NCBI GenBank assembly: GCA_942491735.1
Contig: CALOCN010000014.1
Location: 248,001-312,000, forward strand
Reading direction: 5' to 3'
DNA: 64,000 nt
Source of the DNA: CALOCN01 sp942491735
GTDB taxonomy: Bacteria > Eisenbacteria > RBG-16-71-46 > JABDJR01
Shown here in pieces: positions 57,570-64,000 of this stretch. The translations under genes and the position numbers were made by a program. Each line of letters opens with the position of its first letter. Position 1 is the first letter of the stretch. The notes below the pieces were generated by a model, which was given only the letters and a program-made list of their open reading frames with translations, was not told the origin of the DNA and did no database searches.

Positions 57570-58574
57570 CTATGGTGCGTTGGCCAGATCCAGCACCACC
57601 CGCCCAATCCCCTCGACAACCCGGGCGGTGCGATCGAGGTCCATGCGGTCGGGGGTGTCGTCGGGAGTGTGGTACTGGGGATAACGGAAGGGTGCGGTAT
57701 CGGTGATCATCACCGAGGGATAGCCCTCCTGCCAGTAGGCCCAGTGGTCCGACCAGCCGACCCCGGGCAGTCCCCCCGGGAGCGCCCCCCCCTCGGAGGG
57801 GAAGAACGTGTGGCCGCGGAAGGACTCCACGCAGCGTCGCACCAGGTCCCGGTTCCCCAGGTTGCTCACGAAGGCAATGAAGTTCCCCGTACCCGGATAG
57901 ACCGCGGCAAGGGGAAACGGATACTTCTGCGAGCCGTCCGCGTCGGTGTAGTAGCCGATGGTCTCGACCGAGATCATGGCTACGATGGCGTCCCCCCGCT
58001 CCCGGGACCCCGCGGCGTGGACCCAGCTTCCCATGCCTTCGGTGGCGAAGTACGGGTTCTCCTCGTTCACGAAAGCCACGAACCGCACCGTGCGCTTTGG
58101 CGGGTTGGCCTGGATCTGCCGGGCCAGCTCCAGCACCGAGGCCGCCCCCGAACCATTGTCGTTGGCGCCCGGGCAGGCCGGGACCGAGTCGTAGTGACCG
58201 CCCACGAGCACGACTTCCTCGGGCCGTTCCGTCCCGTGAACCCGGGTGATCAGGTTGGATACGGTCATCCCCTTGACCTGGAATTCCTCCCGCGATACCG
58301 GGAGCCCCATCGCTTCCCACTCTCCGGTCAGGTATCGCTCCGCCCGGGCCAGCGATCCCGGGGTGTCCATGTTGCGCTCGCCGATCTGAACGGCCAGGAC
58401 CTCGAGGTGTCCGGCGAGCCGGTCCCGCAGCGCGAGTTCCGAGGCGCTCAAGGGTGGGGCCTCTCCGGTAAAGGAGCGCCCCGGCATGCGGGTCATCCAC
58501 AGGACACCGGCCACGGCAACGAGGATGAGCGCGCCGATCAGGGTGAACAGGACGCTCATGACGGTCCTCCGCAT
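57570..58574 (-). CDS. M28-family zinc metallopeptidase, membrane-anchored
   Basis: A 334-residue aminopeptidase-type M28 protein with an N-terminal membrane anchor (about residues 6-27). The co-catalytic zinc ligands are visible in VGGHYDSV (His, Asp), PGANDNGSGAA (Asp), FVNEENPYF (Glu-Glu, base and ligand), ISVETIGYY (Glu) and QYHTPDDT (His). The active site lies outside the membrane. It removes N-terminal residues from peptides. An ATG at 58559 is an alternative start. Confidence 0.92.
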   Translation of the reverse strand: MRRTVMSVLFTLIGALILVAVAGVLWMTRMPGRSFTGEAPPLSASELALRDRLAGHLEVLAVQIGERNMDTPGSLARAERYLTGEWEAMGLPVSREEFQVKGMTVSNLITRVHGTERPEEVVLVGGHYDSVPACPGANDNGSGAASVLELARQIQANPPKRTVRFVAFVNEENPYFATEGMGSWVHAAGSRERGDAIVAMISVETIGYYTDADGSQKYPFPLAAVYPGTGNFIAFVSNLGNRDLVRRCVESFRGHTFFPSEGGALPGGLPGVGWSDHWAYWQEGYPSVMITDTAPFRYPQYHTPDDTPDRMDLDRTARVVEGIGRVVLDLANAP

Positions 58575-58608
58575 GGTGACTCCGGGTTGGGGAAACTGAG
58601 TGAAACGA

Positions 58609-61600
58609 TCAGGGCAGGGTGATCCGCTCTCCGGTCCGCAGGAGAAGAATCTCCTTCACCGGCGGTTCCGGCAAGCCCAGGGCATGTTGGACGGCGAAGG
58701 CGTAGTCCGCAAGCTGGTTGCCGTAGCGATCCCGCGCCGCCTGTGCGGTAAGTGCGCGGTCGGTCTTGTAGTCGGCAACATGGATTTGTCCCTCGTATTC
58801 GTAGATGAGGTCCACGTACCCATGCACGGTGACTCCCTCGGGGTCCCGGAAGAGCGCGGCGGCCTCGCGGGCTAGGACCCGGGACGCGGCCAGGCGTTGC
58901 GGCAGGTCGCTGGCGCGGACCGCGTTCAGGACCACTTCGACCTCGCGTTGCAGGTGGGCCGCGGGAACTTCCCTGGATGCCCCCAGGCCTACCGCCGCCT
59001 CCACCAGCGGGGTCAACTCGGTCGTCCTGAAGTCCCATTCCTGGAGTACGTGATGGACGGCGATCCCCACCGCGCGGGCGAGGTCCACGGTGGAGGCCTC
59101 CGTGGAGGAGACCGGTTCCGCAGTGGGGCCGTGATCGCTGCTGGGGGTGCGGTGGGAGGCGGGTCGTTCCCGCCCGGCCACTTCGCGGGCGCTCCGGAAA
59201 GCGAGCACGGGGGTCAGATCCGGCTCCACCAGGGATCCCTCGCCCGGGTCCAGGCGTTCGCCCTCGACCACCCGATGGCGAACCAGATCCTCCACCAACC
59301 ACTGCGCCTCGGGATATCCGTCCTCGCGCAGATAGTTCCAGCCCTCCAGACCCTGGAGCCAACTCGTTCCACGCTTGGCTTCGCTGTTGACCACGAGCAG
59401 ACGGTGCTTGGCCCGGGTCATGGCCACGTAGAGCAGTCGTTTGACCTCGGCCTCCGAGTGCAGCTTCTCGTCCCGCTCCGCCAACGCCCAGGCCGCGTTG
59501 GTGATCTTCCCCGCCTTGAGTCCCAACCGATACCCGTCCCGGGATCGCAGCGGCATGAGGCGAAGGTCCGAGTCGGAGCGGTAGTCCTGCTTGGGCAGGT
59601 CCGGCAGGAAGACCACCGGAAACTCCAATCCCTTGGCGCGGTGAACCGAGAGGACCCGCACCGCATCCAGGCGCTCGTCGGCGAGGGGGCTTTCCCCTTC
59701 CACGTTCTCGGCCAGGAACTCGTCGTGCAGGGTCTCAAGGGTCTGTTCCATGGGGGTGCCATGTTCCCGGGCCAACATGGCCGCGCGGTCGGCCAGCTTG
59801 CGGATGTTGGCCACCCGTTGCGGACCCTCGAAGTAGCTTCCGGAAACGATCAGGAAGGCCCCCTCGGTAAGCAGGCGATGAATCCGCCGATCCACGGTCA
59901 GGTGTCGGGTCTCCCGATCCAGGCGTCGCAGGTGATCGAACACGCGGGCGACCTTGGGGAAACGGGACTCCACCTCGCTGCGGATATCCCAGCGGAACGG
60001 CCCCCCGGCCCGGGCGTAGGCGGCAAGGATGCCGTCGGGCACCGCGCCCAGACTGGAGCGCAGCACGGCCAGGGTGGAGACGGCGTCGGACGGGTTGGCG
60101 AACGCCCGGAGCAGCGCAACCGACTCCACGATCTCGTGACGCTGGGCAAAGGCCTTGCCGCCGTCGACCACGAAGGGGATCCCCGCCTCGCGCAGGGCCC
60201 GGACGAAGATCTGCACCTGGGTCATCACCCGATGAAGCAGGGCGATGTCGCGGAAACGCAGGTCGGGATCGGCGCGCCGCAGGGCGAGGATCTCCGCCGC
60301 GACCACCCGGGCCTCGGCGTGTCGCTTGTCCTCGGCGTTGGCGGTGGGATCCACCGGGACCGACACGATCTCCACGCCGGGCGGGCCATCCTCATGCCCC
60401 TCGATGGGTACGTACCGGGGCTCCACCGAGGGATCGTCCCCCTCTCCCATCCAGTCGGTGAACAGGATGTTCACCGCGTCGATGACCGGACGCACGCTGC
60501 GGAAGTTGGTCTGCAGGTGAAGCGGGGAGTCGCCGGGTGGGAGCAGCCGCTCCACGGTGTAGGCGTAGGCGGCCATGTCCGCTCCCCGGAACCGGTACAC
60601 CGATTGCTTGGGGTCGCCGACGATGAACAGTCGACACCGGGAGGGAACGCCGGTCACCGGGACCGGATTGGCCGGTGCGGAGCCGGCGGCGAAGAGATCC
60701 ATCTGGGGTCGGGCCTGCGTCGGTTCGGCCGGCGAATCGTCGGGGGCCTTCTCGCCCAGGAGCAGGAACAGGATCTCGTACTGCAGCGGATCCGTGTCCT
60801 GGAACTCGTCCAGGAGAATCGCGTGGATGCGCGCGGCTTCCGCAACCAGCACCCGCGGATGATCCCGAAGCAGGTTGCGGGCCAGGAGCAGCAGGTCCTC
60901 GTAGTCCAGGAGGCCCCGTTCCAGGGCCTGGGACCGTACGTCCTCGCAGAAGGGTTGCAGCAGCTTGCCCAGGGTCACGAACAGTGATTCGTCGGAATCG
61001 GCCAGTCGCTTGAGGAACTGTCGAATGCGATCGGTTTCGTTGGAGACCGCCTTGGGATCCGGGCAACTCCCTTTCCCCGGAGTCCCCGCCTTCTTGTCCA
61101 GGACCTGCTGGATGCCGGGTGTAGTGGCCTCCCGCATACCGGTGATCCCGTTGGCTTCCAGCGCATCGAGCAGGGTGAGCAGCGCGGTCAGCGTGGCGCG
61201 GAAATTGGCGATCACCTTGTCGGTCAGGAAGCCCTGGAGCCGTTGCCGGAGCACCCGCACCCTGGGGGCAAACTCCGCCGGGCGCACCCCCCGGTAGCCG
61301 TGTCGAGCCATGGCGTCACAGGCCACCGGGGACAGGGCGATCTGCTCGGCCATCGGCTCCAGTTGTTCCAGGGGGAGCTGGGTCAGGACCTCGCTCCACA
61401 TGGCCGCCCGGGGTCCCTGGTCATTCATTTCCCTGGCCAGGAAGGTGGACCACGTTTCATCGATCGCGGCGCGTCGTTCGGCCCGCGAGCCGATGTCGAA
61501 CTCCGGGGGGATTCCCGCTTCCATGGGGTACCGGCGAATCAGGTCCGAGCAGAATGCGTGAATGGTGCTGATGGTGGCGCGGTCCAGTTCGTCCTGGGCC

Positions 61601-61950
61601 TGCCGAATCCGGGTGGCCAGGTCCTGCGGGCTCATGCCCCGCTCGGCCAGCCACCGCCATGTCCTTCCCGACTCCCGTTTCTCCGGTGGGGGCGTTCCCG
61701 AACCGACCGCTTCCTCCAGGTCCTCGAGGGCCTCGGCGATCCGTTCCTGCATCTCCGCCGCCGCCTTCTCCGTGAAGGTGATGGCGACCAGGTTCTCGAA
61801 CCCGGTGGTCCCCGAAAGCACCAGGTTCAGCACCCGCTCCACGAGAAGGCTGGTCTTGCCGGTGCCGGCTCCCGCCTCGACGACCAGGTTCCGATCGAAC
61901 TCGGTGGCGGCGGTCCTGCGTGCATCGAAGTCGATGAGGGGACGGCTCAT
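58609..61950 (-). CDS. addA: AddA-type UvrD/Rep helicase-nuclease
   Basis: A 1113-residue protein of the double-strand-break processing complex. Walker A is EAGAGTGKTSLL near residue 30, motif Ia AITFTEKAAAEM, Walker B ILLDEFQDTDPLQ, motif III LFIVGDPKQSVYRFRG, motif V SVHRAKGLEFPVVFLP and motif VI LLYVAMTRAKHRL. The C-terminal nuclease core is GYVDLIYEYEG followed by VADYKTD (PD-(D/E)XK). With AddB it resects DNA ends for RecA. The ATG at 61950 overlaps the AddB stop by 4 bases. Some annotators would call it RecB-like. Confidence 0.92.
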   Translation of the reverse strand: MSRPLIDFDARRTAATEFDRNLVVEAGAGTGKTSLLVERVLNLVLSGTTGFENLVAITFTEKAAAEMQERIAEALEDLEEAVGSGTPPPEKRESGRTWRWLAERGMSPQDLATRIRQAQDELDRATISTIHAFCSDLIRRYPMEAGIPPEFDIGSRAERRAAIDETWSTFLAREMNDQGPRAAMWSEVLTQLPLEQLEPMAEQIALSPVACDAMARHGYRGVRPAEFAPRVRVLRQRLQGFLTDKVIANFRATLTALLTLLDALEANGITGMREATTPGIQQVLDKKAGTPGKGSCPDPKAVSNETDRIRQFLKRLADSDESLFVTLGKLLQPFCEDVRSQALERGLLDYEDLLLLARNLLRDHPRVLVAEAARIHAILLDEFQDTDPLQYEILFLLLGEKAPDDSPAEPTQARPQMDLFAAGSAPANPVPVTGVPSRCRLFIVGDPKQSVYRFRGADMAAYAYTVERLLPPGDSPLHLQTNFRSVRPVIDAVNILFTDWMGEGDDPSVEPRYVPIEGHEDGPPGVEIVSVPVDPTANAEDKRHAEARVVAAEILALRRADPDLRFRDIALLHRVMTQVQIFVRALREAGIPFVVDGGKAFAQRHEIVESVALLRAFANPSDAVSTLAVLRSSLGAVPDGILAAYARAGGPFRWDIRSEVESRFPKVARVFDHLRRLDRETRHLTVDRRIHRLLTEGAFLIVSGSYFEGPQRVANIRKLADRAAMLAREHGTPMEQTLETLHDEFLAENVEGESPLADERLDAVRVLSVHRAKGLEFPVVFLPDLPKQDYRSDSDLRLMPLRSRDGYRLGLKAGKITNAAWALAERDEKLHSEAEVKRLLYVAMTRAKHRLLVVNSEAKRGTSWLQGLEGWNYLREDGYPEAQWLVEDLVRHRVVEGERLDPGEGSLVEPDLTPVLAFRSAREVAGRERPASHRTPSSDHGPTAEPVSSTEASTVDLARAVGIAVHHVLQEWDFRTTELTPLVEAAVGLGASREVPAAHLQREVEVVLNAVRASDLPQRLAASRVLAREAAALFRDPEGVTVHGYVDLIYEYEGQIHVADYKTDRALTAQAARDRYGNQLADYAFAVQHALGLPEPPVKEILLLRTGERITLP

Positions 61951-64000
61951 GGGGTCCGTTGCTTTCGCACCGCGGCGAGGCTGACCGGTTTCTGCCCCTT
62001 CTTGCCCTGGTTCTTCTTCTGCTTGGTGTCGTAGAAGTCGCGGAACATGGGGTGGTTCTTCACCCGTTCCCGGGTGGGGTGATGGAAGTGGCGACAGGCG
62101 GACTTGAAGTCGCACCACCCACACGGGCGCTGCTCCTCGTACAGGGGGAACCGTCCCCGGCGTACCAGACCGGCCAGGGTGAGAAAGGTCTCTTCCAGCC
62201 CGTCCCGCATCTCGTCCAGGACCCGCCCTTCCAGACGCACCCGACGTTCCTTCTCGTCCCGTCGCATGGGGAAGTCGGGACCAATACCCATCAACTCCGC
62301 CGTGGCCGCACCGGGGGATTTGGCGAGACCCATGAGCAGGTAGAGGGCGAGCTGGAGCTTGCTGCCCCGGATGATCTCGCCGGCCTCGGTGCGTTTGGCC
62401 AGGTTGCCCTTGGTCTTGTAGTCGGTGATCCACAGGTGCTTGTCGGCGTCGCGGGTCAGGCGGTCCAGGCGAACCCGGACCGGAACCGACGCGGCTCCCC
62501 CCGCGGCTTCCGGCGACCCCGCTTCGCGCAGCAGCGCGGCCCCCCGCGACAGGTCCAGGTCCATCTCCCAGCCGGACTCGGATCCCAACAGGGTGTGTCC
62601 TCCGTCGGCCAAACGTTGCAGATCATCGTGGAGCAGCGCGGTGAACTCGTCGCGCCAGATCGGCTCCAGTTGGGACCAGAGCCCGGGAAGGTGCCGTCGC
62701 ATGCGATGGGAGAGCGTGCCCATGACCTGGGACCATTGCGCGTCCAGGCTGGTGTCGGCCGCGGCGCGCAGGGTGTCCGCGTCCCTGGACCCGTCCAGCA
62801 GGTGGCCCGCGTCGAGGTCCTTGAAGACGCGCTCCATCAGATCGTGAAACGCGTTACCCACCTCGATCATGCTGAAGGTGCGGTCGGTGGCGGTGTCGTC
62901 CCGGGCGCGAATACCCAGCACGTAGCTGAAGAAGTGCTTCTGGGGACACTGCCCCAGCAGGTCGAAGGAACTGGCCGAGAACGGGCGGGACCATCCCGGC
63001 ATGTCCGGGATGAGGCCGTCGTACACCAGCGAGCCGGCTGCCCCGAACTCCTGGATCGTGTCCACCATGAGGAGTCCGGGGAGGACGTCCGCGGCCAGCG
63101 CGGGGTCGACCCGTTGCAGCACCGCGCCCACCGAGTCCGCGGCCTGGGCCCCGGCCCGGTGCGCGGTGGCAAGCAGCAGGTCCTCCAGGTGCACGAGGCC
63201 GCTGCGCTCCGTATGCCACCGGGTCGCGTCGACCGGGTGGGTGGGAACGCGGGCCACGCCGGAATCCTCGCCGGACTCCAGCAGGGATCGCAAGGTGGGC
63301 GCTCCCGGCAGCACGCCGGCGACGTCCCGCAGGAACGGCGATGGGGACTGGGCCTTGCCTTCGCTGTCCGCCCGCAGCCAGGAGAGGGTGAGGTGTTCGC
63401 GGGCCTGGGCCAGGGTCAGGGCGAGGAGCAACCGCTCCTCGGCCGGTGCCTCCCGGGCCATGGACAGGGGAACCGAGGGGGATCGCAGTCGGGTGCGTAC
63501 CGGATCGGGAAGGAACGCGGCATCCCGCGCCCGGCGGGGGAAGAGCCCGCTGTTGAACCCCAGGAGGATCACGTGGGTGAAGGGGATCGCCCGCGCCTGC
63601 ATCATGTCGAGGAACCGCACGCCTTGCGGATCGGACCAGCCCAGCACCGCGCCGGCCAGCGCGGACTCCACGAACGAGAGAGCGTCCTGCGGGGTGATCC
63701 TGCGATCGCCGTCCCGCCGGGCGGCCAGCGCATCCAGGGACTCCAGGTCGTCGAGGATCCCGTTCAGGACCCGGTCCAACTCCTCGACATCCGGATCCTG
63801 TCCGGCGGGGTCCCCCTGGTTCCAGGCGACCATCCACGCACCGGCCAGCGTCCGGATGAACACGGCGTGATCGCCCGCCCGGCGAGCCTTGAACCAGGCC
63901 TCCCGGAACCCGTTCAGTTTCTCGATGGTCTCCCCGAAGGCGCGGGCCGCGGCCACTTCCGCCGCGCGACCCGACTCCCATGCCGCCAACGCCTCGGGGT
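61947..64000 (-). CDS. addB: AddB-type Fe-S PD-(D/E)XK nuclease, N-terminal part outside window
   Basis: The C-terminal 680 or so residues of an AddB-like subunit; the frame runs open through the window edge, and the TTG at 63989 is internal. The nuclease domain has SSFDLLGQCPQKHFFSYVLG with the first cluster Cys, ITDYKTKG as the catalytic strand, and CGWCDFKSACRH with the other three Cys. This makes up the AddB [4Fe-4S] staple. HVILLGFNSGLFPRR and ERLLLALTLAQAREHLTLSW are helicase-like remnants. It binds DNA and cuts the other strand with AddA. A lysine-rich stretch (KQKKNQGKKGQK) lies near the C-terminus. Confidence 0.9.
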   Translation of the reverse strand, partial: PEALAAWESGRAAEVAAARAFGETIEKLNGFREAWFKARRAGDHAVFIRTLAGAWMVAWNQGDPAGQDPDVEELDRVLNGILDDLESLDALAARRDGDRRITPQDALSFVESALAGAVLGWSDPQGVRFLDMMQARAIPFTHVILLGFNSGLFPRRARDAAFLPDPVRTRLRSPSVPLSMAREAPAEERLLLALTLAQAREHLTLSWLRADSEGKAQSPSPFLRDVAGVLPGAPTLRSLLESGEDSGVARVPTHPVDATRWHTERSGLVHLEDLLLATAHRAGAQAADSVGAVLQRVDPALAADVLPGLLMVDTIQEFGAAGSLVYDGLIPDMPGWSRPFSASSFDLLGQCPQKHFFSYVLGIRARDDTATDRTFSMIEVGNAFHDLMERVFKDLDAGHLLDGSRDADTLRAAADTSLDAQWSQVMGTLSHRMRRHLPGLWSQLEPIWRDEFTALLHDDLQRLADGGHTLLGSESGWEMDLDLSRGAALLREAGSPEAAGGAASVPVRVRLDRLTRDADKHLWITDYKTKGNLAKRTEAGEIIRGSKLQLALYLLMGLAKSPGAATAELMGIGPDFPMRRDEKERRVRLEGRVLDEMRDGLEETFLTLAGLVRRGRFPLYEEQRPCGWCDFKSACRHFHHPTRERVKNHPMFRDFYDTKQKKNQGKKGQKPVSLAAVRKQRTP

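Noticed and set aside
1..64000. tRNA genes, CRISPR arrays, insertion sequences and prophage
   Set aside because: I looked for T-loop motifs, regular short repeats with spacers, transposase motifs and phage structural genes and saw none, apart from the phage-like folding domain of the fibre protein.

Overview
This is 64 kb of gene-dense, GC-rich bacterial chromosome with 57 protein genes, almost no intergenic space and many 1-4 base gene overlaps (ATGA, GTGA, TTGA). I see no tRNA, rRNA, CRISPR array, insertion sequence or phage module. TTG and GTG starts are common, and several genes at transcription-unit heads have a -10-like box 6-9 bases before the ATG and no Shine-Dalgarno sequence, which suggests leaderless mRNAs. 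Three secreted proteins end in FlgD/Por-type immunoglobulin-like sorting domains. A DUF1800/DUF1501 pair, FG-GAP/ASPIC proteins, a Ser/Thr kinase with TPRs and a GlnRS are also present. Together these fit a high-GC uncultured lineage near the FCB group (Eisenbacteria/Krumholzibacteriota/Latescibacterota type). That placement is an inference; no marker gene here settles it. Layout. 1-4394: end of a radical SAM protein, then a three-subunit xanthine-dehydrogenase-family molybdoenzyme operon (minus strand). 4447-5994: HflX, probably with an ATT start, and a 430-base gap holding a likely structured small RNA that ends in a very strong terminator. 5995-18592: Ntn-type asparaginase, methyltransferases, a GT-C glycosyltransferase, HAD phosphatase, family-5 uracil-DNA glycosylase, thioredoxin-like and beta-helix proteins, a DUF1800/DUF1501 secreted pair and a cupin. 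18605-24132: an eight-gene minus-strand operon ending in a selenoprotein related to iodothyronine deiodinases. Its in-frame TGA lies in the active-site motif and a bacterial SECIS-like hairpin follows at the right distance; an ordinary gene caller would split this gene into two. 24251-25468: MFS transporter. 25452-38057: an 11-gene minus-strand block running gltX, glnS, VOC protein, MBOAT acyltransferase with its SGNH partner, RlpA, acetyltransferase, signal peptidase, FAD oxidase, tandem GNAT and a membrane Ser/Thr kinase. 38195-48247: a surface-protein island with a 1628-residue FG-GAP/ASPIC protein, a small sorted protein and a 1375-residue tail-fibre/adhesin-like repeat protein. 48244-58574: small metabolic, stress and transport genes, including an ArsR-SRPBCC unit with a visible operator, OsmC, an SLC13 carrier, a BNR-repeat protein paired with a MoaD/ThiS protein, a GH53 galactanase, an Eis-like acetyltransferase and an M28 peptidase. 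58609-64000: an AddA-type helicase-nuclease and most of an AddB-type Fe-S nuclease, cut by the window end. The best lead is the selenoprotein with its SECIS element, followed by the intergenic RNA at about 5745-5934.
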